In this document: one piece after another, positions 1 through 6,185 of the stretch
Layout of the letters: the number at the start of each line of letters is the position of its first letter
Numbering within the stretch: position 1 is the first letter of the stretch
Assembly (NCBI GenBank): GCA_030036975.1
Contig: JASHSE010000583.1
Location: 1 to 6,777, forward strand
DNA from: Xanthobacteraceae bacterium
GTDB taxonomy: Bacteria; Pseudomonadota; Alphaproteobacteria; Rhizobiales; Xanthobacteraceae
Reading direction: 5' to 3'
Length of the DNA: 6,777 nucleotides
The notes under the pieces: generated by a model
Told to the model about the DNA's origin: nothing
The model's database searches: none
Seen by the model: the letters and a program-made list of their open reading frames with translations, nothing else
Position numbers and translations under genes: made by a program

Positions 1-562
1 TCAGGACGCCGGCAGCGGCTAAGCCCAACAGGCCGAGAACGAAGCCGAACACGAAGGCGCCGATGGCGCGCCAGCGCCGGCGCCGCCGCTCGCGCTCGGC
101 GACGCTGCGCGCGACGCGCTGGATGAATTCGGGATCTTCGTCGAGCGCCCGCTGCCGCTCGACGATGCGGCGCGCCACGTAGGTGGTGACGGCCTGCACG
201 ATGTCGTCGATCCCGGTCGATTCAGCAAGTACGCGGCGGCCGATCCGGGTGTCGTGCAGGAAGCGATAGACCCGCTTGTCGCGCCCCATGGCGACGTGGG
301 CGACCGCGTCGATCCACAACCTCGGGGCCTCGCCGCGCGTCACGCCGCGGTCGAATAGATCGACGTCCGGCGGAATGTCGGCGAACAACGGATCGAGCGC
401 CTCGTTCAACAGCTCGAGCCGCGCCCATTCGGCGTCGCGCAGGTCGACCACGACGCCGGTGCGCTCGGCTGCCTCGATGCGCGCCTGATGCACCGCCTCG
501 CGCAGCGGCGACAGGTTGTCGCCCTCAGCCGGCGCGCCGGATTTGCCCTTTCTGCTCCACAT
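1..562 (-). CDS. Unrecognised protein with a basic stretch and C-terminal hydrophobic segment (3' end outside window)
   Basis: An open frame runs from an ATG at 562 leftward to the window edge without a stop, giving 187 residues. An in-frame TGA directly precedes the ATG, so the start cannot be further upstream, and GGGGAAG about seven bases before it can serve as ribosome binding site. The protein begins MWSRKGKSG and looks soluble and rich in charged helix for about 155 residues. A strongly basic stretch follows (about 156-165, ERERRRRRWR), then a hydrophobic segment from about 166 to the edge, rich in Gly, Phe and Leu with small-residue spacing (GFVLGLLG). This suggests a membrane anchor with the large N-terminal part in the cytoplasm; whether it is a tail anchor or the first of several membrane segments cannot be seen. 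I recognise no family. It lies 238 bp downstream of the hydroxylase-like gene on the same strand. Codon use and the long open frame in GC-rich DNA support a real gene. Confidence 0.8.
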   Translation of the reverse strand, partial: MWSRKGKSGAPAEGDNLSPLREAVHQARIEAAERTGVVVDLRDAEWARLELLNEALDPLFADIPPDVDLFDRGVTRGEAPRLWIDAVAHVAMGRDKRVYRFLHDTRIGRRVLAESTGIDDIVQAVTTYVARRIVERQRALDEDPEFIQRVARSVAERERRRRRWRAIGAFVFGFVLGLLGLAAAGVL

Positions 563-800
563 TCAGCGTCTTCCCCGTGCGGCGAAACATACACTAATCT
601 CTGCGGCCGCAAAAAGCGCCGGTGGATGGCGAAACCACGGCCCCGCGGCGGCGCCGAGGTGCCGATTTTGACGGCCGGCGGGCAGCATGGGTCCAGATTT
701 TGGGCGAGATAAAAGCCTGCCTGCAAGCCTCGTACGCTTCATCGGCTGTCAGCGCGAACCGCACCGCGGGCGGCGCAACCGGGCGATTCGCTCGATGACG

Positions 801-1652
801 CTAATTAATGATCTTCCAGTTGCCGTAATAGACGAACTTGATGCTCCGGGTCACATAACAGGTCATCGCAACCACGCTACGCATGAGGACCGGAAACGGC
901 GTCGGGCGAATGATATCCACAAACAGGCAGTAGCGCGGCTGTTCGGTCTCATTGGCTGACAGGTGCAGTAATGTATCGTCGAAAATGAACAGCTTGTTGT
1001 CGCGCCAAGAGCTGGTGGTGCCGCCGACGACGATGTAGGCGGAATCATCTTTCATGTCATTGAGATTGTAGAGAAGGCGCAGCGACGCTCGCAGATAGCC
1101 AAAGTGCTTCGAGGTTGTTACCCGCCGATTGAAGACCGAAACGCCGATGGTCTGAATATATTGCCACGACTGGTAGAAGGCGGGCACCTGCAGCGACGCG
1201 TTGAGGTTCATGCCGTACCAGCGGAAGAAGAGCATCGTGCGCTGATTATCCTTTGCCCGGTCCTCGAGCTGACGAACAAGATCGGCATCTTTTGCAGCCC
1301 GAATCAGGCGTTCCACCTCGTCCTTGTGCCCCGGCGGCAAGTCCTCCAGCCGATAGACGCCTTTGTTGACGTACGGCAGCGACAGCAGATCGAGAAGGCA
1401 ATTGAGCGGAGACAAAAGCCAGGTCCCGACGCCGTTGCCGACAAAGTAGCGGCGAAGAACTTCTGGCGTGACTGGGCGATTGCGGCTCACATCATAAGCG
1501 CCGCAGATTGCGTACAGGAGCGCGATCTTGGGAAAGAAGTAGGCAAAAGGCGCCAGCACACACAGCGGAAACAACACACGCCTGACGGCAACCTTCAAAA
1601 TCCTTTCAAGGTATGCCCGGCCTGTCAAGGATTCGGTGACCGTGGTGCTCAT
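801..1652 (-). CDS. Aspartyl/asparaginyl beta-hydroxylase-like protein, membrane-associated, divergent active site
   Basis: The protein has 283 residues. The family comprises Fe(II)/2-oxoglutarate-dependent hydroxylases acting on protein side chains or, in LpxO-type members, lipid A. Supporting sequence: W216RDNKLFIFDD, then H230 and R240 exactly ten residues apart, then VDIIRP. In the mammalian enzyme AspH the second iron ligand (H725) and a 2-oxoglutarate-binding Arg (R735) have the same spacing. R188 matches R688 of the RMHL motif, but the 2-oxoglutarate-contacting His of that motif is Ser190 here. The first iron ligand is not at the expected spacing; H183 is the nearest candidate. A hydrophobic stretch at about 21-50 is probably a membrane segment; another is at 256-275. 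The ATG at 1652 is chosen because AGGG lies seven bases upstream; the frame extends to a TTG at 1721, which has less support. Hand counts of two 60-base samples give 50-55% GC against 65-68% in samples of the SDR and isomerase genes, suggesting transfer. Substrate unknown. Confidence 0.82.
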   Translation of the reverse strand: MSTTVTESLTGRAYLERILKVAVRRVLFPLCVLAPFAYFFPKIALLYAICGAYDVSRNRPVTPEVLRRYFVGNGVGTWLLSPLNCLLDLLSLPYVNKGVYRLEDLPPGHKDEVERLIRAAKDADLVRQLEDRAKDNQRTMLFFRWYGMNLNASLQVPAFYQSWQYIQTIGVSVFNRRVTTSKHFGYLRASLRLLYNLNDMKDDSAYIVVGGTTSSWRDNKLFIFDDTLLHLSANETEQPRYCLFVDIIRPTPFPVLMRSVVAMTCYVTRSIKFVYYGNWKIIN

Positions 1653-1906
1653 GTTGAGGCCCTGCTCCGACTGCTTGCGCCGTGAACGCCGGTTCGCGAT
1701 GTTGCGATGGCAGCTTTGCAATCAAGGTACAACCCTTCCAGATGAGGTCTATCGCTTGGGTGCGGTCCTTGCCTCTTGTTCGAATGAGTCCCCGATTTGC
1801 ATCGTTGGCACATCGCATCATGCCGCGGCCGCGCAGCACTTCCGACATTTTCAAGGCAAAGCGCGCGTTGCGCGATCTCAAAGCGCCGAATTGACGGGTT
1901 CACGTG

Positions 1907-2650
1907 CTAAATGCAGCGGCCGCCGTCGACCTCGACGATGTTGCCGGTGATGAATTCGGCGTCGGCGGAGGCGAGAAACAAAGCCGCGTTGGCCATGTCC
2001 TGGACTTGCGCCAGCCGGCCCAGCGGAACCGTGGCGATGAATTTCTCGCGCGTGCCGGGCGCGGGTCCCAAAAAGCTCGGCAATAGCGGCGTCTCGGTGG
2101 CGACCGGCGCGATGGCGCAGACCCGGATGCGGTCGCCGGCCAACTCGGCGGCGAGCGCTTTGGTGAGCGTGTGCACCGCGCCCTTGGTGGCGTTGTATGC
2201 GGCGAGGCCGGGCCGTGGCCGCAACCCCGCGGTCGAGCCGATATTGATGATGACGCCGCCACCCTGCTTGCGGAATTGCGGCACCACGGCTTGGCAGCAC
2301 AGGAATACGCCTTTGACGTTGACCGCAAAGGTGCGGTCGTACTCGTCTTCGCTGATGTCGAGCAGCGGCTTGTTGACGTGCGTGATGCCGGCATTGTTGA
2401 CCAGCACGTCGAGGCCGCCGAATGCGGCGAGCGTGTCCGCCACCATGGCCGCGACCTCTTCCTTGCGCGCCACGTCGCAGTGCAACGCGATGGCGTTGTT
2501 GCCGATGACGCGTGCCGCCTGTTGCGCCGCCGGCCCATCGATATCGGCGAGCGCGACCCACGCGCCTTCGCGTGCATAGGTCTCGGCAATGGCGCGGCCG
2601 ATGCCGGAGCCGGCTCCGGTCACGAGTGCGGTCTTGTCGTCAAGACGCAT
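1907..2650 (-). CDS. Short-chain dehydrogenase/reductase (SDR, classical type)
   Basis: A 247-residue protein of normal length for a classical SDR, a cytosolic NAD(P)-dependent oxidoreductase with a Rossmann fold. Cofactor motif TGAGSGIG at 11-18; D36 at the end of the second strand (ALADID), which usually means NAD(H) rather than NADP(H); D59-V60 near the adenine ring; NNAG at 85-88; catalytic N111, S139, Y152 and K156 (YNATK); and the C-terminal GNIVEVDGG at 236-244. All catalytic residues are present, so the enzyme should be active. The ATG at 2650 follows a strong ribosome binding site (GGGAGG, about six bases upstream). The gene starts 21 bp after the HigA antitoxin stop codon, so it is probably read from the higBA promoter, from the isomerase promoter, or both. 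The substrate cannot be fixed from sequence: 3-oxoacyl-ACP reductase-like names are common for this type, but a hydroxy-acid or sugar-derived alcohol is plausible next to the isomerase. Confidence 0.95.
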   Translation of the reverse strand: MRLDDKTALVTGAGSGIGRAIAETYAREGAWVALADIDGPAAQQAARVIGNNAIALHCDVARKEEVAAMVADTLAAFGGLDVLVNNAGITHVNKPLLDISEDEYDRTFAVNVKGVFLCCQAVVPQFRKQGGGVIINIGSTAGLRPRPGLAAYNATKGAVHTLTKALAAELAGDRIRVCAIAPVATETPLLPSFLGPAPGTREKFIATVPLGRLAQVQDMANAALFLASADAEFITGNIVEVDGGRCI

Positions 2651-2671
2651 GTCTTACCTCCCTATGCAGGT

Positions 2672-3046
2672 TCAGGCAGCTCGCGCTCGGCGCACGCGAC
2701 CATGCCGCAAAGTGCGCGCGGCAGCGCGCGGCGCGATTTTGCCGAGCTTGGAAGCCAACGCCCGCTTGGCGCAGTCCAGTTCGTAACCACTTTGCAGATT
2801 CATCCAAAATTCCGCTGTTGTGCCGAAATAGCGGGCCAAGCGCAGCGCCGTATCCGCAGTCAGCGCCGTCTCTTCGCGCACCAGCCGCTCGATGCGGGTA
2901 CGCGGCACGGCGATTGCCTTGGCTATGGCATAAGGCGAAAGACCCAATGGCTGCAAAAATTCCTCGCGCAGCACTTCGCCGACGTGCAGCGGCGGCAGTC
3001 GACGAAAATTTGGATCGATCTCAGTGGTAGTCGACGATTTCGACAT
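2672..3046 (-). CDS. higA: HigA-family antitoxin, XRE-type DNA-binding protein
   Basis: A 124-residue protein. HigA binds and neutralises the HigB mRNA interferase and represses its own operon through a helix-turn-helix. Family hallmarks: HVGEVLREEFLQPLGLS at 21-37, the helix-turn-helix at about 36-60 (LSPYAIAKAIAVPRTRIERL), and FWMNLQSGYEL at 80-90, which is typical of HigA. The tail (about 105-124) is rich in Arg and Ala and looks less conserved. Two adjacent ATGs (3049 and 3046) are possible starts. GGAG lies three bases before the first and six before the second, so the second is chosen; the first would add one Met. The gene overlaps the end of the HigB gene by 26 bp, so translation is probably coupled. 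Toxin-first order is characteristic of higBA and distinguishes it from relBE-type loci. The likely binding site is the palindrome at 3319-3335. Confidence 0.93.
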   Translation of the reverse strand: MSKSSTTTEIDPNFRRLPPLHVGEVLREEFLQPLGLSPYAIAKAIAVPRTRIERLVREETALTADTALRLARYFGTTAEFWMNLQSGYELDCAKRALASKLGKIAPRAAARTLRHGRVRRARAA

Positions 3047-3305
3047 CATGAGCTCCGTCGTTCATCCAGCTAAAGCATATTCGCCACTGGTCATTGATGC
3101 GGATCGACCATTGGCCTGCTCGGTTGCCATGCAGCTTCTCCAGCCGATTGCCTGGCGGTTCCATTAGATCGCGCACGGCGACCGCCGCATCGACGGCGCG
3201 CAACTTGCGCCGTGCAGTTTTAACGAGGTCCGGCGGGAATCCCTTTGGACACAAACCGTCAAATAGAACCGGTCCGCGACGGTCCTTGTAGCTTCGGATC
3301 GGCAT
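3021..3305 (-). CDS. higB: HigB/RelE-family toxin (ribosome-dependent mRNA interferase)
   Basis: A 94-residue protein, the usual size for the family. HigB toxins cleave mRNA on the ribosome and slow growth when the antitoxin is lost. Family features: the N-terminal IRSYKDRR, the central GNRLEKLHGNRAG (52-64), the strand block WSIRINDQWRICFSW (66-80), and the C-terminal DVEIVDYH (87-94). The basic residues R69 and R75 and the terminal Y93-H94 are candidates for the catalytic surface; exact assignment would need an alignment. No truncation or frameshift is seen, so the toxin looks intact. The ATG at 3305 is preceded by GAGG three bases upstream, a tight spacing. The gene is first in the module, 48 bp after the isomerase stop codon, and overlaps the antitoxin gene. 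Its promoter and operator are proposed within that 48-bp gap and the last codon of the isomerase gene. Confidence 0.93.
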   Translation of the reverse strand: MPIRSYKDRRGPVLFDGLCPKGFPPDLVKTARRKLRAVDAAVAVRDLMEPPGNRLEKLHGNRAGQWSIRINDQWRICFSWMNDGAHDVEIVDYH

Positions 3306-3318
3306 TCACCTCGCCCAC

Positions 3319-3335
3319 GTATCATAGTATGATAC
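3319..3335. promoter_or_regulatory. 17-bp perfect palindrome, candidate HigA operator
   Basis: The sequence GTATCATAGTATGATAC has 8-base arms (GTATCATA and TATGATAC) that are exact reverse complements around one central G. It is AT-rich in a GC-rich region and lies 14 bp upstream of the higB start codon, overlapping the proposed -10 box. HigA-type antitoxins, with their XRE dimer, usually repress their own operon through such a palindrome. Binding by this HigA is inferred from position and symmetry, not shown. Confidence 0.8.
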
Positions 3336-3357
3336 ATGAAGCGGCTTGGCTTGTCAC
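3329..3357 (-). promoter_or_regulatory. Candidate sigma-70 promoter of higBA (and possibly the SDR gene)
   Basis: Read on the minus strand, GTGACA (3357-3352) matches the -35 consensus at five of six bases, and TATCAT (3334-3329) matches the -10 consensus at five of six, with a 17-base spacer. The -10 box lies inside the 17-bp palindrome, so a repressor bound there would block polymerase. The -35 box covers the stop codon of the upstream isomerase gene. Transcription would start about 3322, leaving a leader of roughly 17 bases that contains the GAGG of higB. A second TATGAT inside the palindrome (3326-3321) has no -35 box at a suitable distance. Confidence 0.6.
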
Positions 3358-4139
3358 GAGTGCCGCGGCACGATGCCGTATGGCCTGGCCCAGCCGAGGC
3401 CGTCCTCGGTGCGGGTGCGTGGGCGGTATTCGCAGCCGATCCAGCCGGCATAGCCGAGCCGGTCGAGGATCGAAAAAATCTCTGCGTAATTGACCTCGCC
3501 CTCGTCCGGCTCGCGGCGCGACGGCACGGCGGCGATCTGCACGTGGCCGACCAGCGGGAAAAACGCTTCGAGGCGCCGGATCAGATCGCCGCCGACGATT
3601 TGCGCATGATAGAAGTCGAGCTGAATACGCAGGTTCGGCGCGCCGACCTTTTTGACGATGGCGGCGGCGTGCTCGAGATGGCTGAGGAAATAGCCCGGCC
3701 GGTCGCGCGGATTGATCGGCTCGATCAACAGCGTGACGTTGGCCGGCGCGGCGGCCGCCGCGGCGCGTTCGAGATTTTTCACAAACACGGTTTCGGCCGC
3801 AGGCCGCTGCTCGACGGCAACGCAGCCGGTCATGCAATGGACCGCGGTGCCGCCGATCGCCGTGACGTAATCGAGCGCCTGGCGGAACGCCGCGTCCCAC
3901 TCGCGTTCGCGCCCCGGCCGCGCGCCGAGGCCGAAATCGCCCTCGCGGCCCATGGGCGTGTTGACGCCGAGTTGGGTGAGCCGGTGCCGCTGCAGCTCCG
4001 CCTTCACGGCGGACGGCGCAAGTTCGTACGGAAATTGCAACTCGACCGCGGCAAAGCCCGCCGCCGCCGCGGCGCCGAAACGCTCAATCGGCGGCCGTTC
4101 GGTGAACAAATAGCCGAGATTGGCGGCGAAGCGTGGCAT
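3354..4139 (-). CDS. hyi: Hydroxypyruvate isomerase family protein (TIM barrel)
   Basis: A 261-residue protein closely resembling E. coli Hyi, which interconverts hydroxypyruvate and tartronate semialdehyde in glyoxylate metabolism; the same family includes 2-oxo-tetronate isomerases (OtnI), so the exact substrate is open. Recognised blocks: MPRFAANLGYLF at the N-terminus, VELQFPYE (32-39), LLIEPIN with E140, LRIQLDFYHAQ with D175 and H178, GHVQIA with Q201, GEVNYAEIF (214-222), and WIGCEYRPRTRTEDGLGW with E237. E140, D175, Q201 and E237 are the expected metal ligands. The block after about 57 (LGVNTPMGREGDFGLGARPGRE) differs from the usual LPAGDWAAGERG type, so substrate preference may differ. 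The ATG at 4139 is chosen because homology begins at MPRF, although its ribosome binding site (GGAAAA) is weak; an in-frame ATG at 4184 would add 15 residues unlike the family. It is first of four co-directional genes and divergent from the methyltransferase-like gene. Confidence 0.9.
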   Translation of the reverse strand: MPRFAANLGYLFTERPPIERFGAAAAAGFAAVELQFPYELAPSAVKAELQRHRLTQLGVNTPMGREGDFGLGARPGREREWDAAFRQALDYVTAIGGTAVHCMTGCVAVEQRPAAETVFVKNLERAAAAAAPANVTLLIEPINPRDRPGYFLSHLEHAAAIVKKVGAPNLRIQLDFYHAQIVGGDLIRRLEAFFPLVGHVQIAAVPSRREPDEGEVNYAEIFSILDRLGYAGWIGCEYRPRTRTEDGLGWARPYGIVPRHS

Positions 4140-4399
4140 CAGGTTTTCCGTTGCGTGCTGGTGCGCGGGAATGCAGCGGTCCATGCCGAGGTTGGCGCCC
4201 CACGCCCGTCAGTGCACGTCAAGCATACGCGGCAGCTGCGCTCGGCGCGACTCGTTGCGGGATGAATCCCATCAACATGCCCAATATAGACGTGGGCAGT
4301 TTTGTGGTTGACGCCCGCGCGGCGGCTTGGTTCGCTTGGCTACCAAGAGCGCCGCAGCGAAACGGCGCAGGCAGCGGAGGACGCGAGGAGCGGCATGCG

Positions 4400-5815
4400 A
4401 TGAACGCTCAGGAACTCCTGCAGGAGATCGCCGATTATTGCCGGCAGACCCGGCTCGCCGAATCGACTTTCGGCCGGCGCGCGGTCAACGACGGCAAGCT
4501 TGCAGCGCGGCTGCGCAACGGCGGCCGCATCACCACCGACACGCTCGATCGCATCCACAATTTCATGACGACCCATCCGCCCCACGGCCGCCCGACCATC
4601 ATCGAACGGCCGCGCGAGCCGCAGGCGGTGCCGCCACTGCCGCCCTTCGCTGCCGCCGCTACGGCGAGCGCGGTCGCGGCAAAACCCGCCGACCCGCAGC
4701 GCAACTTCCGTTTTTTCGACAACCGGCAAAAATATCTGCTTTTCGTCAACACCTGCAGCGAGAAATGGGAAGTGGCGAACCGCGTCTCCGACGAACTCGC
4801 CCACATTCACCCGCGGCCGCCTGCCGTGCGCGTGTTCGACGCCGGCGTCGGCGACGGCAGCGTGCTGGTGCGCGTGATGCGCGCCATGCACGACCGCTTT
4901 CCGCACATGCCGTTCTACACGGTCGGTAAGGAGATCAGCCTCGAAGACGTGCGGCTGACGCTGCAGAAAATGGCCGACCGCTTCTTCGAACATCCGGCGA
5001 CGGTCTTGGTGCTCACCAACCTAGCCTATGCGGACGCGCCGTGGCTGCACGTCAAATCGCTCAATGCCGCCTCGAGCCTGGTCTGGCACGAGCTGCCGCT
5101 CCTTGGCAATTCGTCGCACCGCTTCGAGGAGCAGATCATCGACCTCGAATCATTTTTGGCGGCCAATTGGAAGGCCGGCGTGAGCTCGCGCACCGGCAAT
5201 CCGATCTACGAGCGCCCGGTGGTGCTGGTCATCTATCGCGACGACCACCGCTTTCTGCTCGATCCGATCATTCCGAAACCCGGCGGCACGCAGGCCAATT
5301 ACGATCTCGTCATCGCCTCGCAGCCGTACCGCGCACGCGCCTCGCTAGAGTTCAAGGCCAACCGCGTGATCGGTCCGCTCGCCCGCGCGCTCGGCCCCGG
5401 CGGCCGGCTGATCGCCATCCACTCGCACGGTCACGATCCGGGCATGGAAATCATCCAGCGCGTCTGGCCGGACGACAACCCGTTCATCCACGACCGCCAT
5501 CAGCTTCTCAAAGCGGTCAAGCACGAGCTCGGCGCCTCCGGCCGCGACCTCAATTTCAACGCCTATGCCGACAATCGCTCGCTGTTCAAATACGTGATGC
5601 ACACGCTGCCGACGGAGATTTCCGAATCGATCGGCACCTCGACCCTGTTCGCGGCCTGGAACGCGGCGATCTACGTGGCGCAAGTCGAGGACGACCGGCT
5701 CGCCGACGTGGTCGCCGACGGCCGCTACCTCGACGCCACGCGCTCGGTCTTACGCGAGCGCGGCGGCCTGTGGTTCTTCGATGAGTCTTACGTGATCTCA
5801 AAGCGGCGCGCGTAG
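4400..5815 (+). CDS. SAM-dependent methyltransferase-like protein with N-terminal helix-turn-helix-like domain
   Basis: A 471-residue protein. Residues 1-56 form a small helical domain (AESTFGRRAVNDGKLAARLRNGG) like the XRE-type DNA-binding domains seen in many short alphaproteobacterial proteins. A low-complexity Pro/Ala linker follows (about 70-97), then a Rossmann-type domain: motif I VFDAGVGDGSVL with D147 and G149/G151/G153, an acidic residue after the second strand (GKEIS, E178), DLVIASQPY at 302-310 in the place of motif IV, and ALGPGGRLIAIHSHG (330-344). SQPY resembles the (S/N/D)PPY motif of amino-methyltransferases with Gln in place of the first Pro. About 120 residues separate E178 from the SQPY block, far more than usual, so there is an insertion, and about 125 residues follow the core. 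The ATG at 4400 is preceded by GAGGAG nine bases upstream; longer in-frame starts (for example 4262) lack such a site and would add non-domain sequence. Target unknown: DNA, RNA, protein or small molecule. Likely first gene of a three-gene transcript. Confidence 0.85.
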   Translation: MNAQELLQEIADYCRQTRLAESTFGRRAVNDGKLAARLRNGGRITTDTLDRIHNFMTTHPPHGRPTIIERPREPQAVPPLPPFAAAATASAVAAKPADPQRNFRFFDNRQKYLLFVNTCSEKWEVANRVSDELAHIHPRPPAVRVFDAGVGDGSVLVRVMRAMHDRFPHMPFYTVGKEISLEDVRLTLQKMADRFFEHPATVLVLTNLAYADAPWLHVKSLNAASSLVWHELPLLGNSSHRFEEQIIDLESFLAANWKAGVSSRTGNPIYERPVVLVIYRDDHRFLLDPIIPKPGGTQANYDLVIASQPYRARASLEFKANRVIGPLARALGPGGRLIAIHSHGHDPGMEIIQRVWPDDNPFIHDRHQLLKAVKHELGASGRDLNFNAYADNRSLFKYVMHTLPTEISESIGTSTLFAAWNAAIYVAQVEDDRLADVVADGRYLDATRSVLRERGGLWFFDESYVISKRRA

Positions 5816-5862
5816 GTTCCATCCCCCTCCCCCGCCTCGCGGCGGCGGAGTAAGATCGCTCC

Positions 5863-6171
5863 ATGCTGTTCGTCGTCCACGCGCTCGACAAGGAAAACAT
5901 CCTGCCGACCCGCGCCAAGCATTATCGCGCGCACCGCATCCATCTCGACCGCGCCGAGGATCACGCCGTCGACGTGGTGACCGCCGGCACGCTCGTTGCC
6001 GACGACGGCGAGACGCCGGTCGGCAGCGTCTTCGTCATCGATGCCGCCGGCCGCGCCGCGGTCGACGCCTTTACGCGCAGCGACCCGTATCACCTCAACG
6101 GCGTCTGGGAGCGCGTGCAGATCCATCGCTACAACAAAAAGCGCGGCACCCCGCTCGCGAGCAAGCGGTAG
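5863..6171 (+). CDS. YciI family protein
   Basis: A 102-residue protein matching the YciI-like fold, a small ferredoxin-like alpha/beta domain whose biochemical role is unsettled; some members resemble muconolactone isomerase or are fused to other enzymes. Family features: an N-terminal strand MLFVVHALDK, the HYRAHRIHL helix (20-28) with the conserved His at about 24, VVTAGTLVADDGE (38-50) with the acidic pair D47-D48, GSVFVID (54-60), and the signature DAFTRSDPYHLNGVWERVQIHRY (68-90). It is full length. It starts 47 bp after the methyltransferase-like gene and ends 14 bp before the GIY-YIG gene on the same strand, so co-transcription is likely. GGAG lies 12 bases before the ATG, a longer spacing than usual, suggesting modest translation. 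No link to the function of its neighbours is evident. Confidence 0.92.
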   Translation: MLFVVHALDKENILPTRAKHYRAHRIHLDRAEDHAVDVVTAGTLVADDGETPVGSVFVIDAAGRAAVDAFTRSDPYHLNGVWERVQIHRYNKKRGTPLASKR

Positions 6172-6185
6172 CGCACGAGGCCAGC

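Noticed and set aside
586..614. Possible minus-strand promoter for the first gene (TTTTGC, 17 bases, TATGTT)
   Set aside because: The -35 match is poor; not distinguishable from chance.
1104..1685. 193-residue plus-strand open frame antisense to the hydroxylase-like gene
   Set aside because: The minus strand carries the recognisable hydroxylase motifs; this frame has none.
1863..1874. CGCGC-AAC-GCGCG hairpin after the SDR gene as a terminator
   Set aside because: Only 5 bp of stem with a 3-base loop and just TTT after it; too weak to call.
1653..1906. Short minus-strand open frames between the SDR and hydroxylase-like genes
   Set aside because: No ATG with a ribosome binding site and no recognisable domain; treated as intergenic.
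2171..3073. 300-residue plus-strand open frame antisense to the SDR and higA genes
   Set aside because: Its opposite strand encodes clear SDR and HigA families; the translation is Arg/Ala-rich with no domain, as expected of a shadow in high-GC DNA.
3336..4265. 309-residue plus-strand open frame antisense to the isomerase gene
   Set aside because: It mirrors the hydroxypyruvate isomerase gene, which carries all family motifs; no ribosome binding site or domain was seen.
4133..4399. N-terminal extension of the methyltransferase-like protein (in-frame GTG at 4133, ATGs at 4262 and 4277)
   Set aside because: No ribosome binding site comparable to GAGGAG before 4400; the extension has no domain character and would overlap the start of the divergent isomerase gene.
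5816..5862. GC-rich inverted sequence after the methyltransferase-like gene as a terminator
   Set aside because: Stem of about 4 bp with no T-run, and the next gene follows closely on the same strand.
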